9,483 nt of DNA from Paracoccaceae bacterium (GCA_011523445.1 WTGT01000055.1:1-9483), one strand, 5' to 3'; positions 1 through 6,815 are shown, numbered from the stretch's first letter. Translations and numbers: made by a program. The notes: generated from the letters alone by a model not told the origin.

Positions 1-252
1 GTTTTTTCTATTGATCAACCTGGGCAGATTTGAAAGTACCTCGGTAATGCCCATAACTGATAAATCATCATAGGGGAATATGCTGACTAGGCCTTTTTCA
101 ATCATTGACGGACCACCCACCCCGAGAAATTCGACTTCGGGATAAATACTGAGCAATCCTTCCATCAGGTTGCCCCCCAGATTATCACCGGAGGGTTCGC
201 CAGCGATCAGGAAGATCTTTCTCGGATATTTCGATTTAGGCTTTTTGACCAA
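1..252 (-). CDS. lpxB: Lipid-A-disaccharide synthase LpxB, N-terminal 84 residues (cut by window edge)
   Basis: LpxB is a peripheral membrane glycosyltransferase that joins UDP-2,3-diacylglucosamine to lipid X, giving the lipid A disaccharide. Only the first 84 codons are present; the frame is open to base 1. The family's N-terminal nucleotide-sugar loop is clear: IFLIAGEPSGDNLGG at residues 13-27, followed by FLGVGGPSM (42-50) and LSVMGITEVL (64-73), which matches the family VMGIVEVL segment. No ATG or GTG precedes the GEPSGD motif in frame, and the frame is closed upstream by a TAA. The best start is therefore the TTG at 252, preceded by an AGGGTGGA Shine-Dalgarno-like sequence. This makes lpxB overlap the end of lpxI by 46 bases, suggesting translational coupling and joint supply of the two sugar donors, since LpxI makes the lipid X that LpxB uses. 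The family identity is certain; the exact start is inferred. Confidence 0.93.
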   Translation of the reverse strand, partial: MVKKPKSKYPRKIFLIAGEPSGDNLGGNLMEGLLSIYPEVEFLGVGGPSMIEKGLVSIFPYDDLSVMGITEVLSNLPRLINRKN

Positions 253-1061
253 ATGAATATTCCACCCTGATTTGCCATTTTAATCACCATGGGTAAATCT
301 ATCAATATCACCTTGCCAGATTCAATGACTAGGCCACTCATTCCAAGGGATACAACTCTTTGGATTGTATTCGGACCAATGGTTGGTAAATCAACACGAA
401 GATCCTGATTGGGCTTGGATGCCTTGATTAAGATTCCACCTCTTTCGTCTGGATCATTGGTAAATGTTGAATAAACATCCTTGATGGAATCAAGCATCCA
501 GTCTGTAGTGATTGTTTCCACTGCTATACACCGGTTATTTCTGATAACTGCAGCCTGACCTATATCTGCATTACCTATGGATGTAACAATTTCTTCCGCG
601 AAAATAATATCGGATTTATCAGCCGATGAAGGAGATCGATCAGTCAATACTCCATTGTGATTTACCAATTGAGGTATAACTTGGTGAACACCCCAAATTT
701 TAAAACCAATCTCTTCAATAACAGTTAGAAATTGTTTCAGTATGGAATCATCCCCTCCCATAATGTTAATTTGATTATTGGTTTTTCCCTGCTTGAATGA
801 GATGCTTGTTTGATTGGGCCTATCAACACCTCCAACAAGTACAACATGTTCAACGCCCATACCTCTATACTTTTGGAGTAATTCTAAAAAATTATCTAGT
901 TTGATTTTGGTATGGCTTGTAGGCAAATCATGATGTTCAGATCCGGGTAGCAAGGCGATTTCAACATTATCCCCGCGCGACACAAGCTTTTCATATACTA
1001 ATTTGGGTAATAAACCTCGACCGGCGATCAAGAGAAAATGCCTTGGTTCTTCATGTTTCAT
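207..1061 (-). CDS. lpxI: UDP-2,3-diacylglucosamine pyrophosphatase LpxI
   Basis: LpxI hydrolyses UDP-2,3-diacylglucosamine to lipid X (2,3-diacylglucosamine 1-phosphate) and UMP, the step done by the unrelated LpxH in enterobacteria. At 284 residues it has normal family length. Family landmarks are IAGRGLLPKLV (12-22, the start of the N-terminal domain), VGGVDRP (76-82), GGDDSIL (102-108), GVHQVIP (124-130), DIGQAAVI (166-173) and QDLRVDLPTIGP (219-230). The last segment carries the conserved catalytic-domain aspartates (D220, D224); by recall, an aspartate of this segment is the one mutated in the Caulobacter structure work. One oddity: the EGTD-type motif usual after DIGQ reads ETITTD (182-187) and seems one residue shorter. 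The ATG at 1061 is 7 bases after the lpxA stop and lacks a strong Shine-Dalgarno sequence, so coupling to lpxA is likely. The end overlaps lpxB by 46 bases. Confidence 0.96.
   Translation of the reverse strand: MKHEEPRHFLLIAGRGLLPKLVYEKLVSRGDNVEIALLPGSEHHDLPTSHTKIKLDNFLELLQKYRGMGVEHVVLVGGVDRPNQTSISFKQGKTNNQINIMGGDDSILKQFLTVIEEIGFKIWGVHQVIPQLVNHNGVLTDRSPSSADKSDIIFAEEIVTSIGNADIGQAAVIRNNRCIAVETITTDWMLDSIKDVYSTFTNDPDERGGILIKASKPNQDLRVDLPTIGPNTIQRVVSLGMSGLVIESGKVILIDLPMVIKMANQGGIFIWSKSLNRNIRERSS
261..268 (-). promoter_or_regulatory. Ribosome binding site deciding the TTG start of lpxB
   Basis: The minus strand reads AGGGTGGA here, 8 bases before the TTG at 252. It lies inside the lpxI coding sequence. 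No other start codon in the lpxB frame lies upstream of the conserved GEPSGD motif, so this site supports TTG initiation within lpxI. Confidence 0.5.
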
Positions 1062-1068
1062 GATGTGT

Positions 1069-1854
1069 TCAGCTTGGTTTCAGGAATTCTCTTCCACTAT
1101 TGAACAAGGTAAATTCTATTACATCATTGACCAGTGAATCAGAAGAAAAATTTCTGTTTTTCAGTTCCTTGACGGCATCTGCAAAGGAGCCCTTGAAATT
1201 TACCAGAAATGAATAAGCCTTTCGAAGCTCTTCAATTTTTTCCCGGGAAATCTTTCTGCGTCTTAATCCTACAAGATTCAATCCCTTGAGGCTACCATCA
1301 GGCCCATCAACCATGCCATATGGAATGACATCCCGTCGAACAAGGGTTACCGCACCGACAAAAGCTCCCTTGCCTATTCGTACAAACTGGTGAATTCCAC
1401 TCAAACCTCCGATGATGACATTATCTTCCAAAATGCAGTGTCCACCAAGAGCAACCTGATTGGCAAGAATTACATTATTTCCAACCCTGACATCATGTCC
1501 TACATGAGCTCCGGTCATGAACAGACAATCATCACCGACCTCAGTAATTCCACCACCGTGAGCCGTACCCATGTTAAGTGTGGCTCCCTCCCTGATTCGG
1601 TTTCTCTCACCTATCTTGAGAGTAGTTTTCTCTCCCTTGTACTTGAGATCCTGAGGCACTTCACCAACACAGGCATAAGGGAAAACCACCGTTTCCTCAC
1701 CAATTTCAGTTCGACCTGTGATGGTTCCATGTGGTTTCACATGAACTTTGTCGTGGAGAACAACTTCAGGACCAATAAAGGCAAATGCTTCAATCGTGCA
1801 GTGTGCTCCGATTTGAGCACCTTCAGAAATACAGGCCAGTGGATGGATGGACAT
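1069..1854 (-). CDS. lpxA: Acyl-ACP--UDP-N-acetylglucosamine O-acyltransferase LpxA
   Basis: LpxA is the cytosolic homotrimeric acyltransferase that starts lipid A synthesis by moving an R-3-hydroxyacyl group from ACP to the 3-OH of UDP-GlcNAc. The sequence shows the repeated hexapeptides of a left-handed beta helix (ISEGAQIGAHCTIEAFAFIG and onward), then the helical C-terminal domain (LRRRKISREKI, LRKAYSFL). With the ATG at 1854 the protein has 261 residues, close to the 262 of E. coli. An in-frame TTG at 1869 would add five residues and bring numbering into register with E. coli. I prefer the ATG because it gives the common MSxIHP-like beginning, but neither start has a strong Shine-Dalgarno. 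In the E. coli register the catalytic His125 (AHVGHD), His122, Asp74 and Lys76 (QDLKYKGE) and His160 (HQF) are all kept. The position of Gly173, the acyl-chain ruler, is Ala. It lies 20 bases after fabZ and 7 bases before lpxI. Confidence 0.97.
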   Translation of the reverse strand: MSIHPLACISEGAQIGAHCTIEAFAFIGPEVVLHDKVHVKPHGTITGRTEIGEETVVFPYACVGEVPQDLKYKGEKTTLKIGERNRIREGATLNMGTAHGGGITEVGDDCLFMTGAHVGHDVRVGNNVILANQVALGGHCILEDNVIIGGLSGIHQFVRIGKGAFVGAVTLVRRDVIPYGMVDGPDGSLKGLNLVGLRRRKISREKIEELRKAYSFLVNFKGSFADAVKELKNRNFSSDSLVNDVIEFTLFNSGREFLKPS

Positions 1855-1874
1855 AAAATCAGTTTCCAATCTGT

Positions 1875-2345
1875 CTATTCATCCAACTTTTCCCACAAGG
1901 CGGTAATTACAGCTTCAGATACAAGCTCATCTCCTACCATTGCCTTGCAATCTAGTTTCCAGTATTTACCTCTTCCCCTCAAAACCGTCATGTGCAATTC
2001 CAGTATATCACCGGGCACAACCATTTTCCTGAAACGGGCATTATCTACTGCCAGAAGGTAAATGCCCAGATTTTCATCAATCATGTCAAGGGAATGATTG
2101 ACAACAACTGCTGCCGTTTGGGCCATTGCTTCAATTACCAACACTCCTGGCATGATTGGCTGATTTGGAAAATGACCCTGAAAAAAAGGTTCATTACAGG
2201 TTACATTCTTGATACCAATACCACCCTTATCCTTTTCCAGATTCATTACCTTGTCGATATACAGGAATGGATACCGATGTGGGATCATTCGCTTGATCAT
2301 GGACAAATCTGCCATCGGTAGGGATAGATTAATCTCTGTTCGCAT
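1875..2345 (-). CDS. fabZ: 3-hydroxyacyl-[acyl-carrier-protein] dehydratase FabZ
   Basis: FabZ is the hot-dog-fold dehydratase that turns 3-hydroxyacyl-ACP into trans-2-enoyl-ACP in fatty-acid elongation, and so competes with LpxA for the same hydroxyacyl-ACP pool. At 156 residues it has normal family length. Visible motifs are MIKRMIPHRYPFLYIDKV (16-33), QGHFPNQPIMPGVLVIEAMAQ (56-76) with the catalytic His58 and Glu72, and LLAVDNARFRKMVVPGD (97-113). The ATG at 2345 has a good ribosome binding site, GGAAAG, ending 6 bases upstream. A 44-base gap separates it from skp; this gap contains no hairpin or promoter that I can defend. In many alphaproteobacteria lpxD sits at this point, but here fabZ follows skp directly. 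Confidence 0.98.
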   Translation of the reverse strand: MRTEINLSLPMADLSMIKRMIPHRYPFLYIDKVMNLEKDKGGIGIKNVTCNEPFFQGHFPNQPIMPGVLVIEAMAQTAAVVVNHSLDMIDENLGIYLLAVDNARFRKMVVPGDILELHMTVLRGRGKYWKLDCKAMVGDELVSEAVITALWEKLDE

Positions 2346-2389
2346 AACTACTTTCCATAAAATTGAAGCAAAAATGTAAGTTCTTGAAG

Positions 2390-3004
2390 TTATTCTGCAA
2401 TGCCGACAAATTCCAGTGGATTAATGTACTCGGTTAATCCGGTACCATCTCCAATAGTGGCATTCACCTGGACCAAAACATAGGGTGTTATATCAAGCGA
2501 TTCATCAGTCCAAATGATAAGGTCTATTGGGATAACCAATTTGGAACCAAAAAGTTGTGCTACCTGAATAATAATCGGTGTAACATATGCCTGAAATATC
2601 TCTTGTTGACGGTTTTCCCACTCGCTCAGTGTAACACCCTTGCGATCCTGAACCATTCTTCTGAATTCTACCCTGGTATCAAAATCCTCGACAAGCAATT
2701 CAAACTCCGATGAAGTGAGATTACCTTTTTTTTCAGCCAATTCCCTTTCCTCATCTTCAAACAATTCGGAATAGTAGGTTCCTTCGGCACGAAGCGATAA
2801 TTGCGCCTCCTGATACCCATTTGCAACCCTGATACCAAATTGTGACCTGAGGTATAATGTACGGTAGTCAACTACAGTTACTTCTGGTCGTACAGAAGGA
2901 TAGAATTGCTCGCTAGAAACTTGACTCTGACCAAATGAGGTGGCTGACAAAAGGACTAGGGAAAATAATATTAGGAATTTAAGTGAGAATTTACGAATTG
3001 GCAT
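2390..3004 (-). CDS. skp: OmpH/Skp-family periplasmic outer-membrane protein chaperone
   Basis: This 204-residue protein has a signal peptide (basic MPIRKFSLK, hydrophobic 10-22, likely cleavage near SFG/Q at 24-26). Next comes a beta strand EVTVVDYRTLYLRSQFG (41-57), then a long charged helical arm of roughly residues 62-140 with EEREL and EFELLVEDFDTRVEFRR. It ends with a strand-rich part, KLVIPIDLIIWTDESLDIT (155-173) and LVQVNATIGDG. That is the Skp layout: a trimer with helical tentacles that holds unfolded outer-membrane proteins on the way to BamA. The C-terminal DESLDIT...I.DG pattern resembles the Rhodobacterales-type OmpH proteins as I recall them. The protein is longer than E. coli Skp (about 160 residues), as is usual in alphaproteobacteria. 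Its ATG directly follows the bamA stop (TAAATG) with no strong Shine-Dalgarno, which implies coupling to bamA. Confidence 0.92.
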   Translation of the reverse strand: MPIRKFSLKFLILFSLVLLSATSFGQSQVSSEQFYPSVRPEVTVVDYRTLYLRSQFGIRVANGYQEAQLSLRAEGTYYSELFEDEERELAEKKGNLTSSEFELLVEDFDTRVEFRRMVQDRKGVTLSEWENRQQEIFQAYVTPIIIQVAQLFGSKLVIPIDLIIWTDESLDITPYVLVQVNATIGDGTGLTEYINPLEFVGIAE

Positions 3005-5392
3005 TTAATAATTTGACTGTATGGTGACTTCAAAGTTTTGGGTGAAGTCACCTGGATATTTTTTGACGGGTTGTGAGAAATTGAATCTCAATGGCCCCAG
3101 GAATGTTCTGATGAAGAACGATACGCCGACAGTTGATCTCAATTTAAAGGAATCATCTACTGGCTCATGTATACCTGTTTCAGTATTTGTAAATCCATCA
3201 TCGGTATCATCCAAACCCCAGATCGAACCTACATCAAAAAAGGTACCACCCGAAATTCCGAGTTCCTCATCAAACCCAAGTGGGAACCTGCTTTCCAACC
3301 TCAAGGCAGTATAATAATTCCCACCTAATGCTTTTTTTGGTGCATGCTTGCTTCTAGGTCCTGCACCATAAGGTGCAAACCCCCTGAAGAGTGTTGAATT
3401 CATCTGAAAACGGTCAAAAAGTCTTGAATCCCGGCCTCCAAGTGGTTTAATTATCCCTCCTTCCAAGGTTGCAGTAAGAGTTACATTATTATTAAATGCT
3501 GTTGTTTGTCCCCTTAATGTACCAATAGTCCTCAATACATTGTGGGAACCACTGCCAAAAGTCAGGGTTTGGTTGAAAGTGCCAACCACTCCACGTTGTG
3601 TTGAAAATCCCAGTGGAATACTGTTATACTGGTAGTTGTATCCAACCCGTACCTGCCTCTCGTAGGGTACAGGAACATCTTCATATCCTATTTTCACATA
3701 CTCATATCCTGGTAATGTTACATCCCCATATTTAGGTATACCTTTACCTACATCTTTTCTTAGAAGTCGTGATTCTCTATTGTAAGGTTTATAGTCGTAG
3801 GTGGAGAAACCGACATTGAAGCCCAAACGGCTGGTTTCGCTAATCGGAAAATTGATACCTGAAGAAAGAACGAATTCTTCTACGTCAACAATATTGTCGT
3901 TTCTCGATTGATTCCGGGTACCAACCGTGAAATTGAAATTCATGTCCTGACCGAACAATTTGGGTTCACCAAAGGTAACAAAATAGTCAGTTCCACTGGA
4001 ATTTGAATCAATTGAAAATGAAAGTCTTTGACCTCGCCCCAGAAGGTTGTTTTCAGTCAAGCCTATGCTACCTCCCAACCCTTCGGCTTGGGAATAAGCC
4101 AGTCCAAAAGTCAAAGTTCCAGTGTCCTGTTCCTCGACCTGCAGATGTATGATCGATTGGGTTGGTGAAATCTTTTCTTCCGATACCTCAACCGAGGAGA
4201 AAAATCCCAAGGCCCTTACTCGTTCTGCAGAACGGTTGATTTCCTCGGCATTGAGGGGATCACCTTCAACGGTGGTGAATTCTCTCCTGATGACGTAATC
4301 CTTGGTTGTGACATTGCCCTCGATCTCAATCCGTTCAACGATAATCCGCGGACCTATCTCGATTACAAAATCAACATCAACTGTATTGTCATCACTATTA
4401 ACCCTGGTTCTTGGGACCACCCGGGCAAAAGTCATTTCCTTCTCGGAAGCCAGAAATTCCATTCTCTCACGCGCCGAGATCAGGGAATTGGGCGAGAATA
4501 TATCACCCGTTTCAATCTTGATCGTTCCCAAAAACTCCTCGGTATCAACATCTTCAAGTTCAGTGGATGCCAATAATTCTCCAAAGGTATATTGTTGACC
4601 TTCATTTATCTTGAAATTGATGAAGAAGGCATCTCTTTCACGGGCCAATTCAACAGTTGCCGATTCGATTTCAAAATCAACATAACCATTATCCAGATAA
4701 AAATCCCTTAACAGGGTTTTATCCAACTCCAGCCTGTTGGCAACGAAGGTATCCTTTTTAATTAATGCTCGCAAAGCACCAGCCTGCCTGGTCTCCAGTT
4801 CCTTCCTTAGTTTTTCATCGGAAAATGCCTGATTGCCAATGAAACTCAAGCGTTCAACCTCTACAACCTTGCCTTCGGCAATCTCAAAAATCAAATCAAC
4901 CCGATTATCTCTCCTGCGAATGATTTTTGGCGTGACCGTTGCAGCGAATCGTCCTCGGGCAAAATAAAGCCGGGATATGGTTTCGGCATCAAGGGATGCC
5001 CTGGAAGGTAAATAGACCTGACGGGATTTTGACCTTATGAAAGGTTCAATAACATCGTCCTTGATTCTTTTGTTGCCTTCAATACTGATTTCGTTGATGA
5101 GGGGATATTCCTCGACTGTAATCTCCAACAGCCTGTTTTTTGGTACAATGGTGATGTTCTGAAAAAGTTCGCGATCAGAAAGGTTTTTAAATGCCTCGTT
5201 GAGATCACTGCTGGAAACCGTACCTGATTCGGGCAACTCAGAGATACGAATAATGCTGTCCCGATCAATCCGTAGATTCCCCACAACATCAATTCGATCA
5301 TATGAATAGGACTGGGAATAGGCTACTGAACCGATTAAAGTTCCCAAGAACAGACTTGAAGCAATTAAAAAAATCCTGAAACGCAATTGCAA
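3005..5392 (-). CDS. bamA: Outer membrane protein assembly factor BamA
   Basis: BamA is the essential outer-membrane Omp85 protein that inserts beta-barrel proteins. The 795 residues comprise a signal peptide (1-27, cleavage near VAYSQ/S), five POTRA domains (about 30-98, 99-175, 178-266, 267-347 and 350-423; the fifth begins IVERIEIEGNVTTKDYVIRREF) and a C-terminal 16-strand barrel (about 424-795). Barrel landmarks are GLTENNLLGRGQRLSFS (444-460), the loop-6 RGF motif in FRGFAPYGAGPR (669-680), and the segment ALGGNYYTALRLESRFPLG (688-706) with ISGGTFFDVGSIWGLD (713-728). The last residue is Tyr rather than the more usual Phe. The start is a TTG at 5392, supported by a strong AGGGGG ribosome binding site 8 bases upstream and by the clean signal peptide it opens. 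It follows rseP after a 124-base gap, the longest in the window, and abuts skp. Confidence 0.98.
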   Translation of the reverse strand: MQLRFRIFLIASSLFLGTLIGSVAYSQSYSYDRIDVVGNLRIDRDSIIRISELPESGTVSSSDLNEAFKNLSDRELFQNITIVPKNRLLEITVEEYPLINEISIEGNKRIKDDVIEPFIRSKSRQVYLPSRASLDAETISRLYFARGRFAATVTPKIIRRRDNRVDLIFEIAEGKVVEVERLSFIGNQAFSDEKLRKELETRQAGALRALIKKDTFVANRLELDKTLLRDFYLDNGYVDFEIESATVELARERDAFFINFKINEGQQYTFGELLASTELEDVDTEEFLGTIKIETGDIFSPNSLISARERMEFLASEKEMTFARVVPRTRVNSDDNTVDVDFVIEIGPRIIVERIEIEGNVTTKDYVIRREFTTVEGDPLNAEEINRSAERVRALGFFSSVEVSEEKISPTQSIIHLQVEEQDTGTLTFGLAYSQAEGLGGSIGLTENNLLGRGQRLSFSIDSNSSGTDYFVTFGEPKLFGQDMNFNFTVGTRNQSRNDNIVDVEEFVLSSGINFPISETSRLGFNVGFSTYDYKPYNRESRLLRKDVGKGIPKYGDVTLPGYEYVKIGYEDVPVPYERQVRVGYNYQYNSIPLGFSTQRGVVGTFNQTLTFGSGSHNVLRTIGTLRGQTTAFNNNVTLTATLEGGIIKPLGGRDSRLFDRFQMNSTLFRGFAPYGAGPRSKHAPKKALGGNYYTALRLESRFPLGFDEELGISGGTFFDVGSIWGLDDTDDGFTNTETGIHEPVDDSFKLRSTVGVSFFIRTFLGPLRFNFSQPVKKYPGDFTQNFEVTIQSNY

Positions 5393-5400
5393 GTTTATAT

Positions 5401-5406
5401 CCCCCT
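5401..5406 (-). promoter_or_regulatory. Strong ribosome binding site deciding the TTG start of bamA
   Basis: The minus strand reads TTTTTAGGGGGATATAAAC and then TTG. The AGGGGG core lies 8 bases from the TTG, which fits a good Shine-Dalgarno spacing. No ATG or GTG gives a better start near the signal peptide, so this site fixes the bamA start at 5392. Confidence 0.75.
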
Positions 5407-5428
5407 AAAAAGAGTTGTCTTATTTTTA

Positions 5429-5515
5429 TTAATTGTAACCTCCCCAATTAACATTGGGCTTAAACTTTTTAAAGTCTAAATAATTCAAATTTGTTGTCAG
5501 TGCTAATTCTTTCAT
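5429..5515 (-). CDS. Possible 28-residue small ORF between rseP and bamA (unconfirmed)
   Basis: An ATG at 5515 begins 1 base after the rseP stop (TGATATG on the minus strand) and opens a 28-codon frame ending in TAA at 5429. The product begins MKELALTTNLNYLDF and ends NVNWGGYN. It is rich in Asn, Lys and aromatic residues, with no signal peptide or membrane segment. I do not recognise it. No clear Shine-Dalgarno precedes it, so it could only be made by coupling to rseP. It fills most of the rseP-bamA gap, and its last codons run through the CCCAAT/ATTGGG hairpin. In AT-rich DNA a frame of this length can easily occur by chance, so it may be no gene at all, or a leader peptide for bamA. Confidence 0.2.
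   Translation of the reverse strand: MKELALTTNLNYLDFKKFKPNVNWGGYN
5443..5458 (-). repeat. Short inverted repeat (hairpin) in the bamA leader
   Basis: The arms CCCAAT and ATTGGG pair perfectly over 6 bp around a 4-base loop (GTTA on the minus strand). The hairpin lies about 36 bases upstream of the bamA ribosome binding site. No T-run follows it, so it does not look like a rho-independent terminator. A GGGGAGGT sequence that overlaps the 3' arm resembles a ribosome binding site but has no ATG, GTG or TTG at a suitable distance. Confidence 0.4.
5473..5500 (-). promoter_or_regulatory. Weak sigma-70-like promoter candidate upstream of bamA
   Basis: On the minus strand CTGACA (5 of 6 matches to TTGACA) is followed after 16 bases by TAGACT (4 of 6 to TATAAT). 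It lies in the only long gap of the cluster, where an internal promoter for bamA and the lipid A genes would make sense. The match is weak, the surrounding DNA is AT-rich, and no GGAAC-type RpoE site is evident, so this is only a candidate. Confidence 0.2.
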
Positions 5516-5516
5516 A

Positions 5517-6815
5517 TCAGCAAGTCAGGTCATTGTAGATTGTGAAAGCAAACAAGCAAATGATAAGCCCTAAACCAATCACATACGTATAATATTTGAA
5601 TTTCCCATTGGCTTCTTTGCCACTGATCATTTCATAAAAATAAAATACCAGGTGGCCACCATCCAATACTGGAATGGGAAGTAAATTCGCAACACCAATT
5701 GCTGCTGACAAAACCCCTATGAAAAGAATAAATACAATTGGTCCCTGATTTGCTGCAGCTCCCGAAAATTTGGCAATTCCGATTGGTCCCTGAATGTTGC
5801 AACTGCTGATCTCATTGGTAATAAGCTTTGGTATTGCCTGAAGAGTGGATATCACGACCGACAGGGTTCTCAAGGCCCCATACCAAAGAGCATCCAGTGG
5901 TCCTGGTGTGTATGTGTCAGGCTCAAGAGCAAGGCCAAGACCAATTCCTATCAATACCCTTTTTTCAAATTCTCCATTACCTATGGGAATATCCTGAAAC
6001 TCTCCCGCCAAATTGATGCTGATTTCCTGATTGTCCCGAAAGACAACCAAATCCATTAACCGGCCTTTGGAATCAGCCACTTCCCTGGCCAGGTCTGATC
6101 CACTTCCCACCTCCTTGCCATCAACACTTAATACTACGTCCCCTATCCTCAGACCTGCTGCTTCTGCAGGTGATGCCAGATTAATGTTATCAATGATTGG
6201 GGGTGTGGGATAGGGTCCGGTTACCTCCCTTACTTCCTCGAATCGCCTTACCTTGTAATAAAATGTATCTGCAGGGTCTGATTGGTTGCCGAAAATATAC
6301 AGGTCATAAAGAGTGTTAATCGGTTCTTCATTTATGGCCAGGATTTCATCATCAGGTTGGAGTTCAAAGTCACTTGCTGGAAGGTTGTGAATTGATTTAA
6401 CAACCAGCGGTTCCTTGACAAAGCCCTGAAAGGTTATGACCAAGGCAAATACGATTATGGCCAAGATAAAACTCGCTAGTGGTCCTCCAGCTACAGCAAT
6501 AAACTTTTTCCTTACAGGGATTTCTGTACCAGCAACTTTCGCATTATCAACAAATGAGTTTTTTGGACCAGGTAATGTCAATAGATTTGGAATCTTTACA
6601 TAACCACCAATCAAGATGGGTGATAAACGCCATTCGGTACCATTCCGATCAGTTTTTTTCCAGAGGGGTTGCCCAAACCCGATGGAAAAAACCGATACCG
6701 GCAGGTTGCATAATCTGGCAGCAAAATAATGTCCAAACTCGTGGAAAGTTACAACAATCGCTATGACAACCAGAAAAGGAACGATTGTAAGAATTGAATT
6801 AACAAGGACTTCCAT
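5517..6815 (-). CDS. rseP: Intramembrane site-2 zinc metalloprotease RseP
   Basis: RseP is the inner-membrane protease that cleaves transmembrane anti-sigma factors and remnant signal peptides, linking envelope damage to gene control. The 432 residues show a first membrane helix carrying the zinc site HEFGH (His25, Glu26, His29) and the conserved GGYVK (70-74). A second helix follows at about 108-130 (VAGGPLASFILAIIVFALVI). Two PDZ-like regions lie at about 137-195 and 205-270, the second with SPAEAAGLRIGDVVLSVDG. The membrane part ends with QGPIGIAKFSG (342-352) and NLLPIPVLDGG (378-388), where Asp385 is the third zinc ligand. A last membrane helix runs to the C-terminus. The length is close to E. 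coli RseP (450). The ATG at 6815 lies 20 bases after cdsA and has no good Shine-Dalgarno. The usual alphaproteobacterial neighbour dxr is not present between cdsA and rseP. Confidence 0.97.
   Translation of the reverse strand: MEVLVNSILTIVPFLVVIAIVVTFHEFGHYFAARLCNLPVSVFSIGFGQPLWKKTDRNGTEWRLSPILIGGYVKIPNLLTLPGPKNSFVDNAKVAGTEIPVRKKFIAVAGGPLASFILAIIVFALVITFQGFVKEPLVVKSIHNLPASDFELQPDDEILAINEEPINTLYDLYIFGNQSDPADTFYYKVRRFEEVREVTGPYPTPPIIDNINLASPAEAAGLRIGDVVLSVDGKEVGSGSDLAREVADSKGRLMDLVVFRDNQEISINLAGEFQDIPIGNGEFEKRVLIGIGLGLALEPDTYTPGPLDALWYGALRTLSVVISTLQAIPKLITNEISSCNIQGPIGIAKFSGAAANQGPIVFILFIGVLSAAIGVANLLPIPVLDGGHLVFYFYEMISGKEANGKFKYYTYVIGLGLIICLFAFTIYNDLTC

Noticed and set aside
1390..2061. A 223-codon open frame on the plus strand, antisense to lpxA and fabZ
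   Set aside because: It covers the well-supported lpxA and fabZ frames on the other strand, its product is Ser/Thr-rich with no recognisable motif, and there is no plausible neighbour or ribosome binding site. It is a shadow of the codon pattern of the real genes.
2668..2871. A 67-codon frame on the minus strand inside skp
   Set aside because: It lies wholly within the skp reading frame region in another phase and has no motif; skp with its signal peptide explains the DNA.
5443..5458. Hairpin considered as a rho-independent terminator after rseP
   Set aside because: The stem is only 6 bp with half G+C, and it is followed by GAGGTTACAATT and not by a T-run, so it lacks the terminator signature.
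5402..5516. RpoE-type promoter (GGAAC...CGTT) expected upstream of bamA
   Set aside because: I looked for this motif on the minus strand and found no match; only a weak sigma-70-like pair is visible.
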